Shown here one piece after another: positions 27,265 through 36,958 of a stretch of 64,000 nucleotides of DNA. The notes beneath the pieces were generated by a model. That model saw nothing but the letters and a program-made list of their open reading frames with translations, was not told the origin of the DNA and did not search any database. The DNA is from DAOPYU01 sp942493245 (GTDB lineage Bacteria > Sumerlaeota > Sumerlaeia > UBA8349), in the NCBI GenBank assembly GCA_942493245.1, contig OW818685.1, forward strand, positions 620,001-684,000. Direction: 5' to 3'. Positions within the stretch are counted from its first letter, which is position 1. Each line of letters opens with the position of its first letter. Both the position numbers and the translations under genes were made by a program.

Positions 27265-27696
27265 ATGACAGAGAAATCCGGTGGTTTCACGCTGGTCGAG
27301 TGCATGCTCGCGCTCGTTCTGGCCACCCTCATCTTCACCGCGACCCTCTCGGCTCTCGGGTTTGCCCGTTCGCACAATCAGGTCGAGCAGGAACGCTGCC
27401 GCGCTCACCAGATTGTCTGCCAGGAACTCGAGATAGAACGTTTTAACCTATTCCCCCAAATCCGATCGGACTCGACCGTCACCGTGTGGGACAATGGCAC
27501 GCCAACGACCGCCGACGACACCATGGGCACACTGGACATTACCGTGCGTGATCCGGCGACTGGCGCAACCTTGGCCAAAGCGCCAGAGCCCGCCATCCTG
27601 ATCGAAATCGAAGCCACTCTGACGTGGCACCCGCGCGTGGCCAGTTGGAAACCCCGTGAAATGCACGAGACCGTCATCACCTACAAGGCACCCTGA
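27265..27696 (+). CDS. Type IV pilin-like (pseudopilin) protein
   Basis: This 143-residue protein begins with a short leader and the prepilin-peptidase motif G-FTLVE (SGGFTLVECM), followed by a ~20-residue hydrophobic helix. The globular part is small and Thr-rich. It looks like a minor pilin or pseudopilin of the GspI/PilV type. The ATG at 27265, with AAGGGG upstream, is preferred over 27220 because it gives a normal short leader. It is the first of three same-strand genes that look like a minor-pilin priming set. Confidence 0.78.
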   Translation: MTEKSGGFTLVECMLALVLATLIFTATLSALGFARSHNQVEQERCRAHQIVCQELEIERFNLFPQIRSDSTVTVWDNGTPTTADDTMGTLDITVRDPATGATLAKAPEPAILIEIEATLTWHPRVASWKPREMHETVITYKAP

Positions 27697-27746
27697 GCAC
27701 GGCTCGATCGAAACGGGAACCGCAGACGGATCTGGAGAAAGGGCGG

Positions 27747-28352
27747 ATGAAAACAATGATCAAAAAACTCCTCAGAAGGTATTGGATGCCGGGGCAATCA
27801 CTCCACCACAAACGCCGGGCCTTCACACTGGCCGAAATGGTTATCTCGGTCGGAATACTGGGGTTTGTCGGCGCCTCCACCAGTTACCTCATGCTCACCA
27901 GCGCCCTGACCGCCAAGGAACTCTACGGGACCACCGACTCACGATCCGAGCGCATGGTCGCGCTGAATCAGATCCGTTACCGTCTCTGCGACGGTCAGAT
28001 CGGAACAGTCAACAAATCCCTGGCCACCTTCGGTATTGACCCGGCCGCCTGGGGTTGGCGTCTCATGACCTTCACCGATCCGACACTGCCCGGTTCACCC
28101 ACCAGCATCTTTTTTTTCCGCGCCGACACCCGCGAACTGCTCTACAAGGAGAACTGGTTCGGTCCCGGAGATTTTGTGAGTTTGGCCAAAGGCCCCATCG
28201 AAGTGACATTCCGGCCAGGCACTGAAGCGGGTATTGGAGCCGACGCGCTCGTCACCATCTTCGTGAAAACCTCCTCGGACTTACGGTATGGCCAGGTGGA
28301 TATTCGCGACGGGGAAACCGTAATCTATCTGCGCAACCCCGCGGCGCCTTGA
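27747..28352 (+). CDS. PulJ/GspJ-like pseudopilin
   Basis: This 201-residue protein has a basic leader of about 25 residues and the cleavage motif RRA-FTLAEMV followed by a hydrophobic helix. The residue before the cut is Ala rather than the usual Gly; this is tolerated in some prepilins but less common. Size and layout resemble GspJ/PilW-type minor pilins. GGAGAAAGGG precedes the ATG. It follows the first pseudopilin by 50 bp. Confidence 0.75.
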   Translation: MKTMIKKLLRRYWMPGQSLHHKRRAFTLAEMVISVGILGFVGASTSYLMLTSALTAKELYGTTDSRSERMVALNQIRYRLCDGQIGTVNKSLATFGIDPAAWGWRLMTFTDPTLPGSPTSIFFFRADTRELLYKENWFGPGDFVSLAKGPIEVTFRPGTEAGIGADALVTIFVKTSSDLRYGQVDIRDGETVIYLRNPAAP

Positions 28353-28433
28353 TAAGAAACACCGGGCTAAAACAGGGATTAACATTCGGAAAAGAACACA
28401 TCGAGTTGGAAAAAAAGCGGCAAGGAGAACGCC

Positions 28434-29945
28434 ATGTTTGAGAGAGGCCTTCTATCCAAGATCGACCGGCGGCGCGGATCGGTTCTGGTCGTTTCGGTTA
28501 TCCTGTCCGTCAGTGCGGCCATGACCGCGATACTGCTCATCCGCACCATGGTGGACCACCAGCGGATCAACACCCGGCGGCGCGATATCGCCCGATCCTT
28601 CTTCGCCGCCGAGGCCGGCATCGCCCAGGTTCTGCACTGGGGCAATTTCCCGGCGGACTACGACGGGGGCGGCCCCACCGGCTACTTCTACCGCGATTAT
28701 TCCGACCCCACGTGGCCCTTCCCCAACCTGACCGTCAAAACGGCAGGTGCCGCGTCCGTAACGGTGGACAGCGCCAAACTGCGGACCCTGACCGCCACCA
28801 CCCCCGATGGCAGCAGTTACGAATCGGCGCACGTCTCCTCGATAGTCCTCGAGTCCCCCGCAGCCTCCGATCCAGTCACCTGTTACTTCAAAGCGCGCTG
28901 CACCGGCTCCACCGCCAACGGCTTGGATCGAACCATTCTGGTCTATCTCGAAAAAAGTCCGGTGCTCATCAATGAATTGAAACTGGGGGGCGCGTTGATC
29001 TCACTGGCCACGGCGGCACAGAGCGGTAACACCAAAGTGCATTGGGGCGAAGTCTGGACAAAAAGCGATGTCAACATGCCCGCAAAATCCCAAAGCAACC
29101 ATATTGACAAAACCAGCGGCAGCTACGACCCATTTGTCAGCTACCGCACCGAAGGCTCCCTTCTCTTCGACACGACGTGGAAAGTCGGAGCGGGGAAAGA
29201 CCTTTTCGATCCCCTGACCAGTACCTCGCCCGGCGACGCCCCCGCCTCGGGCGCCTACTCCGACAAACCCCTCCTGCCCGACGGCACAAATCGTCCCTAC
29301 ACCCAACTGGACCAGCACGTGCCGGTGGGCACCTTGAAGTTCCCCGACCTGCTGGCCGCTTACAACGATTTCAAGATCGCGGCCAAACAGCATGGCTGCT
29401 ATTACGGCACCGACGCGGCGGGCAACATCTACCGCGACGGCATCGAGGATGCTGCCCACCTCGTGGATTTCAACACGGAATTCGGGAACGCCGACCGCGT
29501 CAACGACCCCTACACCCTCCTGTTCATTGATACCATTGACGGGACTGCGCCCAAAGCGGATGGCTCGAACCTGGCCACAATCTCGAACTCGGGAACCGGG
29601 GTCGGCATGAAGGGCGTCTTCTGGATCGGGGCCAACATGCTCCAGAAAGGCGCCGGTAACCCGGCAAACCTGCCGGCAGAATCGCCAGCCGCCGGACACC
29701 CGGTGACAAACCTCGCGAAGGTCTATCTGGACGGCGTGCTCTACTGTGCCGGCTACATCGACGTCACCGGCAACCCGGTCGTCTATGGCAGTGTCGTGGC
29801 ACAGAACGATTTCCGGGGCTCCGGGACCTTCGACGTCTGGTACAACTGGCGGCTTAAAGACGGCCTCCAACTGCCCCAGGGCAATGTGGGATCGAACTTC
29901 CGAGTCGTATTGCAGGACAACCACGCAGACGGACCGACGCCATAA
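28434..29945 (+). CDS. PilX-like pilus assembly / secreted protein
   Basis: This 503-residue protein starts with a basic segment and a hydrophobic helix (16-40; RRGSVLVVSVILSV) without a canonical FTLxE site. RSFFAAEAGIAQ follows, a pattern typical of PilX_N and related proteins that accompany minor pilins. The long remainder is beta-rich and Gly/Asp/Thr-rich, with no domain I recognise. AAGGAG precedes the ATG. It closes the three-gene pseudopilin set and is followed by a strong terminator. Assembly ATPase, PilC and PilQ genes are not in the window. Confidence 0.68.
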   Translation: MFERGLLSKIDRRRGSVLVVSVILSVSAAMTAILLIRTMVDHQRINTRRRDIARSFFAAEAGIAQVLHWGNFPADYDGGGPTGYFYRDYSDPTWPFPNLTVKTAGAASVTVDSAKLRTLTATTPDGSSYESAHVSSIVLESPAASDPVTCYFKARCTGSTANGLDRTILVYLEKSPVLINELKLGGALISLATAAQSGNTKVHWGEVWTKSDVNMPAKSQSNHIDKTSGSYDPFVSYRTEGSLLFDTTWKVGAGKDLFDPLTSTSPGDAPASGAYSDKPLLPDGTNRPYTQLDQHVPVGTLKFPDLLAAYNDFKIAAKQHGCYYGTDAAGNIYRDGIEDAAHLVDFNTEFGNADRVNDPYTLLFIDTIDGTAPKADGSNLATISNSGTGVGMKGVFWIGANMLQKGAGNPANLPAESPAAGHPVTNLAKVYLDGVLYCAGYIDVTGNPVVYGSVVAQNDFRGSGTFDVWYNWRLKDGLQLPQGNVGSNFRVVLQDNHADGPTP

Positions 29946-29978
29946 CCTCTGCGGATCACCCCCTGTTGCCCCCCAGAC

Positions 29979-30012
29979 ACAAGCGCTCCGAAAACGGGGC
30001 GCTTGTTTTTTT
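29979..30012 (+). terminator. Rho-independent terminator after the pseudopilin operon
   Basis: A 12-bp stem (29979-29990 with 29995-30006, one G-T pair) closes an AAAA loop and is followed directly by a run of seven T (30006-30012). This is a textbook intrinsic terminator for the plus strand. Confidence 0.9.
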
Positions 30013-30169
30013 GCGTATAGCCTATTCCTCCCGCTCCCCCATGCCGAAAAATAATCCAGAATCCCGGGAACTTCCAGAACCGCAGGGGTGTCTGAGGCTC
30101 CAGATATGGGTTTGTCTTTTTTTTGTGAGGGAGAAAACGCGAGAGTCGCGACAAAAGGGGGAATGGGAC

Positions 30170-33100
30170 ATGAAAAACGAAAAACAGAACGGAAGGCGTC
30201 TGGGCCTGGCGACCGCCTTGATGTGCCTGACACTCATGCACACAGCGTTCGGAGCCGAAGAAATCGGGTTTCCAGAGAAATTTGCCCTGGCCGAAAACCG
30301 GACCGAGGCGCTCAACAACCTGATTCCAGGCACGGAAGACCACTATTTCTATGCCTGCCTGCACGCCCAGAATCAGGGGAAACTGGCCGAGGTGGACTCC
30401 CTGTTGAAGCCCTGGATCGAGCGGTACGGGCGTACCCCCCAAGTCCAGGAAATCGAAAACCGGCAGGCGCTGCTCCGTTTCCCGACCGATCCAGCCGCCT
30501 CGATCGCTTACCTGCGCGCCCGCCTGAACCTCCACTACCCCCACGAACGCGAAGCGCTCGAAAACAAATCGAACCTTCCCACCACCCTGCCTCCCGACCT
30601 GCTTTCCCGCGAAATTCTGACAAAAAAGGCCTTCGACCTCCATGACAAGACACTGGAAGGGTTCGAAGACCACGCCCTCGACTGGCTGACGCGCGAAACG
30701 GGCCAGGCCCAACCGTCAGCCCCCCAACTAAGCCCCGAACGCCGCCGCGACCTCCTGCGCCGACTGAACCGTCCCGATTATCCGGGCCTCGTCCCCCTCA
30801 TACTCGCGGACCTGAAAGAGAATGGAAGCGGCGGTTTCGGCTCGCTCCCCATCCACGGCAACCTGCTCTTGAATCAATTGGAGGAGTGCCTGAAGGGGAT
30901 GCCCGAACTGCGGAACACCCCCAACTTCATCCAGACCTACCTCTCGAAACTGCGGCCCGCCGAAGGATCGGGGTGGCCCTGGGACATCCAGGAACGCCAG
31001 GCCTACCTCGAACGCCAGTGGGCCTTTGTCTCCACTCTGGAAACGGTCCACCTGTCCCTGAAAGCCCATGTCCTCTACAACCGCCTGCTCTGCGACCGCA
31101 GCCAGGGTGTGTACGACAAGGAGCGATTCCTCGCCTACCTGGCCCTGCCCCGCCAGACCGGGTACGTAAATCCCAAGTACTTGGAACAGGCTCCTTTCCA
31201 GGGGGTTCGGGTAGATTTGTCGCAAGATTTCCAACCCCTGACAACATGTCCCCCCATCGGCAATGACGAAAAACTGGTCCAGGATTTCCTTCAGCGTTTC
31301 TTCCAGAAAGACACCGGGTACGAGGCATACGCTCCCTACATCCGTGAGGACTACCTGAAAATGCTCTATGCCGAGACGCAACTTCTGCTCGGCCAGGGCG
31401 ACGCGACGCAGTGGAGCGCCTGGCTTCCCCCGGCCCGGTACCAGGAACTGCGCGACCGCGTCGAAATCGAGTTCGCCCCGGAAAACAAACGCTATTTCGA
31501 CCCCGAAGATCCCGTGGGACTGGATCTCGACATCAAGAACGCCAAAGACCTGATCGTCAAGATCTATGAAATCAACGCCCAGAACTATTACCGCGAGAAG
31601 GGAACCGAGATCAGCACCGACATCAATCTCGACGGCCTGGTGGCCAATTCGGAAAAGACCGTCTCACTCGACAAACCGCCCCTCCTGCGTGTCCGCCAGC
31701 GGTTCGAACTGCCGGAACTGGCCAAGCCGGGTGTCTATGTGGTCGAAATCATCGGCAACGGGAAAAGCAGCCGCGCCCTTATCCAGAAGGGCCGCCTCTC
31801 CTACCTGGCGCGCACCGGAGCCGCGGGGTATGTCTTCACCCTTCTGGATGAAAAAGGGCGTAAAGCGCCCGACGCCTCCCTCTGGCTGGCTGGACACGCC
31901 TACACCGCCGACGAAAAGGGCGAAATCGCCGTCCCCTTCAGCACCAACCCCGGACCGCAGAAAATCGTCCTTTCCAAGGGAGATTTTTCCTCCCTGGCCG
32001 AATTCAACCATGAAGCAGAGCGTTATGCCCTCTCCGCCGGGATCTTTGTGGACCGCGAGTCGGTCCTCAAACGTCGGCAGGCCCAGATTCTGGTGCGCCC
32101 CGTCTTGTCGCTGAACGGAACCCGCATCTCCCTGAAAACCCTCGAAGAACCCACTCTGCTCCTCACCACCGTGGACCGCGAAGGAATCAGCGCCACCCAG
32201 ACCCTTGAAAAATTCCCGCTTTACGAGGACCGGGTGTCGAGCCACACGTTTCAGGTGCCGGAAAATCTGGTCCAACTCTCCTTCGCCCTGACCGCAAAAG
32301 TCCAGAACGTGAGTCAGAACAAGAAGGAAACTCTGACGGACACCGCCAGTCTGGCGCTGAACCAGATAGACACCACCGACAAGATTGAAGCGCTCCACCT
32401 GGCCCACACCAGTGTGGAGGGAACCGCGCAGTATTTCCTGGAACTCCTCGGCAAAACCGGCGAACCCCGTCCCGACCGGCCCATCAATTTGACCCTGAAA
32501 CACCGGGATTACCGAGACCTGATCCAGACCACCTGTCAGACGGCCCCGGATGGACGCGTCACCCTCGGAACTCTGGAAGGAATTGAATGGATCGAGGCGA
32601 ATGGGCCGGAGGGTGTTCCAAACCGCTGGGAACTGACGTACGACCAGCGCAACTGGCCCGCCACCCTGCATGGGCGGGTGGGTGAACCCCTGCGGATTCC
32701 GGTAATGGAAACCCTCCCGTCCGCGGCCCCCGCCCAGGACACCCCGGCGGGCGATGAAAGTCTGCGCCCGCTCTACTCGCTGATCGAAGTGCGCGGGAAC
32801 GCCTATATCCGCGACTGTTTCGACTCGCTCAAGTTCGAAGCCGGATTCCTCACCCTCTTGGCGTTACCCGAGGGAGACTACGACCTCTGGCTCAAGGAAA
32901 ACGGACGCCACATCCGGATTCGCCTGGCGGCGGTTGTACCGGAATCCGCCAGTCCGGCAGACACCGATTATCTCCTCGGCCAAAACCGTTATCTTGAGAT
33001 GCGCAACGCCAACCCGCTGCAAATCACCCAAATCGAAACAACCGACAGCGACATCCGGATTCAACTGGCAAACACCGGTCCCAACACCACCGTTCAGATC

Positions 33101-36100
33101 GTGGCGACCCGTTATCTGCCCTTCTTCCCACTTTTTGGAACTCTGGGGAAAATCCCGTTCGCCGAACCTTTTTCCCGGCCTGTTGTGCCAGCCGATTCGC
33201 TCTATCTGTCGAGCCGGAATATCGGTGACGAATACCGCTATATTCTGGAGCGCAAGTATGCCCAGAAATTTTCGGGCAACATGCTCACTCGTCCGGGACT
33301 GCTGCTGAACCCCTGGATGGTGCGGCAGACCTCGACCGAAGTGGCCAAAGCCGAGGAGGGAGAAGCGGTTCAGGAGGCCCGGCCCCAGGCCGCCGCTCCC
33401 GCCACTCAAGCCCTGCCTGCCGAAGCCCCGGCGCCTCCGCCCGTCAAGGGCGACTACGCGAATCTGGACTTTCTGCCCGTCCAGAGCGTAGTCCTGAGCA
33501 ACCTGCGGCCCGACGCCGACGGGGTGGTGCTCGTGAGCCGCAAGGCGCTGACCGGAAGCCGTCAACTGCACGTTTTCGCGATGGATATCGCAAACAGCGC
33601 CTACCGGGAATTGCCCCTGCCCGACTCGACCGTCCCCGCCCTGGATTTGCGCCTGCGCGCGGGCCTGGACCCGAAAAACCACTTCGCCGAACAGAAACTC
33701 ATCCACCCACTGAAAGAAAAGGAATCCTTTGAAGTTCCGGACATCACCACCACCGAATTCGAGGTGTACGATACCCTGGGCGCAGCCTTCAACCTCTACG
33801 AGACCCTGAGCCAGAACGCGACTTTGCGCGAATTTTCCTTCATCACCGGCTGGCCCAAACTCGCCACTGAGAAGAAACGCGAACACTATTCCAAGTATGC
33901 CTGTCACGAACTGAACTACTTCCTGTTCCAGAAGGACCGCCCGTTCTTCAAGGAAACGGTCTGGCCCTATCTGCTCAACAAAAAAGACAAGACCTTCCTG
34001 GACCATTACCTGCTGGCGCAGGAGCCGGGCGGTCCCGGGAACAAACCCCTGGAGGCCTACCTCAAACCCCAAGCCTACGAACGGCTCAACGCCGTCGAAC
34101 GTATCCTGCTCGGGCGGCAACTCCAGACCGAAACCGCCGCCATGCAGCGCCACGTCCGCGATCTGTTCGACCTGATCCCGACCGATCTGAACCGCGCCGA
34201 CTTCCTCTTCAAGACCGCCCTGCGGGGACGCCTCCTGGAAACACCCGCGCCGGGCACAGTTCAAGCCGGTATGGCCGGAAGGGCCGCCGCGGGAGACTAC
34301 TTCTTTGCGACCGCGGAAGGCCTCGACAGGAAAGACGCTCCCGCCCTGCTGCCCGTTTCAAATCTGGCCATCGGGGGCGCCATGGCTGGATATGGCGCAG
34401 TCGCAACGAATGGAGCGGTCGCCCTGGGACAGGAACACGCCGCCGCTGCGCCTGCCGGACCACCTAGCGGAGCCCCAACCGACGCCAATACACTCGAAGA
34501 CATGCGGTTGAAACTTGGAGAAGTTCGGAACCTTGATGAGGAACGCGTGGCGGGTGCTCGGGAGACCAGCCAAAGAGGCGCCAACAGACGATTAAGCGCC
34601 GCCTCGGGGAAAGAAAAAGCGGGAGTCGAACTGGCGGCTGACAAACTGGAACTGCTCAGTGATCGCGACCTGGCCCGGCGCGGCGAAACCCGCAAGTTCT
34701 ACCAGAAACTCGACAAAACCCAGGAATGGGCCGAAAACAACTACTACCACGTCCCGCGGGAACAGCAGAACGCCGACCTGGTGAAGGTCAACGGCTTCTG
34801 GCGCGACTATGCGAATTACGTGGCGGGCGGCGCCGACGGTCCCTTCCTGTCGCAACAGATGGCCGAGGCGTCCGGCAGTTTCACCGAAATCCTCTTCGCG
34901 CTCTCCGTGCTCGACCTGCCGTTCGAGGCCGCCAAACACGACGTGAAGACGGAAGAAACGCGCCTGAGCCTCCAACTGGCTTCACCCGCGGTGATCTACC
35001 GGAAAGAGATCCGTCCGGCGCAGAAACCCGAGGGCCAGACCCCGATTCTCGTCAGCCAGAATTTCTTCCGCCTCGACGACCGCTTCCGCTATGAAAACAA
35101 CGAACAGATTGACAAGTACGTGTCGGACGAATTTCTGAGCCAGGTCGTCTATGGCTGCCGCGTCGCCCTGACCAACCCCTCGTCCTCCATCCAGAAGATC
35201 GAGGTGCTGTTGCAGATCCCGCAGGGCGCCGTGCCGGTCAATCAGGGCCGCGCCACCCGCAGCCTCAACGTGCAACTGGCGCCCTTCAGCACCTGGGCGC
35301 AGGAATACGCCTTCTACTTCCCTCTCCCGGGCGAGTTCGGCCACTACCCGGTCCATGTCTCGCGCAACGGCGCCCTACTAGCCAGCGCCGACCCCTTCTC
35401 CTTCAAAGTCGTCGAGAAACCTTCGAAGATTGACACCACTTCCTGGAGTTACATCTCGCAGCATGGGACGGAAGAAGAGACCCTGAACTACCTCCAGAAC
35501 AACAACATCAACCGCCTCGATCTCGAACGCATCGCCTGGAGGATGAAAGACGCCGGGTTCTTCGAGAAAGCCATCGCCCTGCTCGACGCGCGCCACATCT
35601 ACAACCAGACCCTCTGGTCCTACGCCATTCAGCACCAGCAGGTCGAACCGGCCCGCCAGTTCCTGGCGCACTGCAACGACTTTGTCCTGCAATGTGGCGC
35701 CAGTCTGGATTCGCCCCTCCTGACAATTGACCCGGTCGAGCGCGGCGCCTACGAGCTCCTCGAATACAGCCCGCTGGTTAATGCCCGCGCCCACCAACTC
35801 GGCAAGGAACGCACGATTCTCAACGACCGCTTTCGCGAGCAATACCAGCGCCTGATGCGCATCCTCTGTTACCGTCCGCAACTTAACGACACCGATCGCA
35901 TGGCGGTTGCCAGCTACCTGTTGATGCAGGAGCGCCTGGATGAAGCGCTCGCATTCTTCAACCAGGTTAAACGCGACCAGCTCGAGACCCCGCTGCAATA
36001 CGATTACTGCGCCGCCTGGCTGGCCCTGTCGCGGGACGACACGGCGGGCGCCCGCGCCCTGGCGCAGCAGTACGCCCAGTACCCCGTGGACCGCTGGCGC

Positions 36101-36784
36101 AAACTCTTCGAAGCCGTTCTGGCGCAGGTGCAGGAACTGGAAGGCCAGGCGCCCCAGGTGATTGACAAGGAGAGCCGGGGCGAGCTGCAGACCGAACTGG
36201 CGGCCACCGAACCCGGTTTCGACTTCAAGGTCGAGGCGCGCCGCGTCCAGATGGAATACCAGAACCTGACCGAATGTCGCGTGCAATACTACCTGATGGA
36301 TGTCGAACTGCTCTTCTCGCGCGAACCGTTCATTCAGGCCGATTCGAGCCAGTTCTCCCTGATCCGGCCCAACGCGACGGACACCCTCAAACTCGATCCC
36401 CAGAAAAATACGATCGAGTTCGAATTGCCGAAACAATTCCACAACCGCAACGTGATGGTGGAAATTCTCGGGGCAGGCGTGCGCAAGTCGCAAGCCTGTT
36501 TCGCGAACTCGCTGGCGGTCCAGATCACGGAAAACTACGGCCAGTTGCAGGTTCTCGACGCCGCCACCCGTCAGCCTCAGGGCAAGGTGTATGTCAAGGT
36601 CTATGCGCGCCTGAAAGACGGAGCCGTCCAGTTCTACAAGGATGGATACACCGACCTGCGGGGACGGTTCGACTACACCTCGCTCAGCACCGATGAACTG
36701 GACCGGGTCGAACGGTTCTCGCTCCTGATCCTGAGCGACACCTCCGGCGCCGTGGTCCGCGAGGCTCAGCCGCCGAAACGGTGA
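30170..36784 (+). CDS. Giant secreted alpha-2-macroglobulin-like (MG-domain) protein
   Basis: This 2204-residue protein has a signal peptide (about 1-29, ending AFGA). The first ~400 residues look helical. From ~435, beta-rich MG-like segments follow: DPVGLDLDIKNAKDLIVKIY, then the YVVEIIGNGKSSRALIQ stretch typical of MG2 in bacterial macroglobulins, then a domain with carboxypeptidase-regulatory character. An Ala/Pro-rich linker (about 1060-1090) precedes another beta/alpha region; around 1900-2000 is TPR-like. I see no thioester motif (C-x-E-Q), so it could not trap proteases covalently. The ATG at 30170 follows AAGGGGG; the frame is open further upstream without a site. Role unknown; protease inhibition or envelope defence is the family guess. 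A terminator follows. Confidence 0.6.
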   Translation: MKNEKQNGRRLGLATALMCLTLMHTAFGAEEIGFPEKFALAENRTEALNNLIPGTEDHYFYACLHAQNQGKLAEVDSLLKPWIERYGRTPQVQEIENRQALLRFPTDPAASIAYLRARLNLHYPHEREALENKSNLPTTLPPDLLSREILTKKAFDLHDKTLEGFEDHALDWLTRETGQAQPSAPQLSPERRRDLLRRLNRPDYPGLVPLILADLKENGSGGFGSLPIHGNLLLNQLEECLKGMPELRNTPNFIQTYLSKLRPAEGSGWPWDIQERQAYLERQWAFVSTLETVHLSLKAHVLYNRLLCDRSQGVYDKERFLAYLALPRQTGYVNPKYLEQAPFQGVRVDLSQDFQPLTTCPPIGNDEKLVQDFLQRFFQKDTGYEAYAPYIREDYLKMLYAETQLLLGQGDATQWSAWLPPARYQELRDRVEIEFAPENKRYFDPEDPVGLDLDIKNAKDLIVKIYEINAQNYYREKGTEISTDINLDGLVANSEKTVSLDKPPLLRVRQRFELPELAKPGVYVVEIIGNGKSSRALIQKGRLSYLARTGAAGYVFTLLDEKGRKAPDASLWLAGHAYTADEKGEIAVPFSTNPGPQKIVLSKGDFSSLAEFNHEAERYALSAGIFVDRESVLKRRQAQILVRPVLSLNGTRISLKTLEEPTLLLTTVDREGISATQTLEKFPLYEDRVSSHTFQVPENLVQLSFALTAKVQNVSQNKKETLTDTASLALNQIDTTDKIEALHLAHTSVEGTAQYFLELLGKTGEPRPDRPINLTLKHRDYRDLIQTTCQTAPDGRVTLGTLEGIEWIEANGPEGVPNRWELTYDQRNWPATLHGRVGEPLRIPVMETLPSAAPAQDTPAGDESLRPLYSLIEVRGNAYIRDCFDSLKFEAGFLTLLALPEGDYDLWLKENGRHIRIRLAAVVPESASPADTDYLLGQNRYLEMRNANPLQITQIETTDSDIRIQLANTGPNTTVQIVATRYLPFFPLFGTLGKIPFAEPFSRPVVPADSLYLSSRNIGDEYRYILERKYAQKFSGNMLTRPGLLLNPWMVRQTSTEVAKAEEGEAVQEARPQAAAPATQALPAEAPAPPPVKGDYANLDFLPVQSVVLSNLRPDADGVVLVSRKALTGSRQLHVFAMDIANSAYRELPLPDSTVPALDLRLRAGLDPKNHFAEQKLIHPLKEKESFEVPDITTTEFEVYDTLGAAFNLYETLSQNATLREFSFITGWPKLATEKKREHYSKYACHELNYFLFQKDRPFFKETVWPYLLNKKDKTFLDHYLLAQEPGGPGNKPLEAYLKPQAYERLNAVERILLGRQLQTETAAMQRHVRDLFDLIPTDLNRADFLFKTALRGRLLETPAPGTVQAGMAGRAAAGDYFFATAEGLDRKDAPALLPVSNLAIGGAMAGYGAVATNGAVALGQEHAAAAPAGPPSGAPTDANTLEDMRLKLGEVRNLDEERVAGARETSQRGANRRLSAASGKEKAGVELAADKLELLSDRDLARRGETRKFYQKLDKTQEWAENNYYHVPREQQNADLVKVNGFWRDYANYVAGGADGPFLSQQMAEASGSFTEILFALSVLDLPFEAAKHDVKTEETRLSLQLASPAVIYRKEIRPAQKPEGQTPILVSQNFFRLDDRFRYENNEQIDKYVSDEFLSQVVYGCRVALTNPSSSIQKIEVLLQIPQGAVPVNQGRATRSLNVQLAPFSTWAQEYAFYFPLPGEFGHYPVHVSRNGALLASADPFSFKVVEKPSKIDTTSWSYISQHGTEEETLNYLQNNNINRLDLERIAWRMKDAGFFEKAIALLDARHIYNQTLWSYAIQHQQVEPARQFLAHCNDFVLQCGASLDSPLLTIDPVERGAYELLEYSPLVNARAHQLGKERTILNDRFREQYQRLMRILCYRPQLNDTDRMAVASYLLMQERLDEALAFFNQVKRDQLETPLQYDYCAAWLALSRDDTAGARALAQQYAQYPVDRWRKLFEAVLAQVQELEGQAPQVIDKESRGELQTELAATEPGFDFKVEARRVQMEYQNLTECRVQYYLMDVELLFSREPFIQADSSQFSLIRPNATDTLKLDPQKNTIEFELPKQFHNRNVMVEILGAGVRKSQACFANSLAVQITENYGQLQVLDAATRQPQGKVYVKVYARLKDGAVQFYKDGYTDLRGRFDYTSLSTDELDRVERFSLLILSDTSGAVVREAQPPKR

Positions 36785-36821
36785 CGGGAACGTCGGTACC
36801 TCAAGAAGGAAAAATGAAATG

Positions 36822-36864
36822 CCGTCCGGCCCGATCCCTGCGATCAGACCGGACGGTTTCTTTT
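36822..36864 (+). terminator. Rho-independent terminator after the macroglobulin-like gene
   Basis: Arms CCGTCCGG (36822-36829) and CCGGACGG (36849-36856), extended by an inner GATC/GATC pairing, are followed by TTTCTTTT. This is a good intrinsic terminator. Confidence 0.85.
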
Positions 36865-36958
36865 GTTGTGATTGCAGGATTGCAAAACAAACTCGAAATC
36901 CGTACCATGCCAGCAACATTACGGTGGCTCGACACGATATCACGGAAAGGTTGACAAC

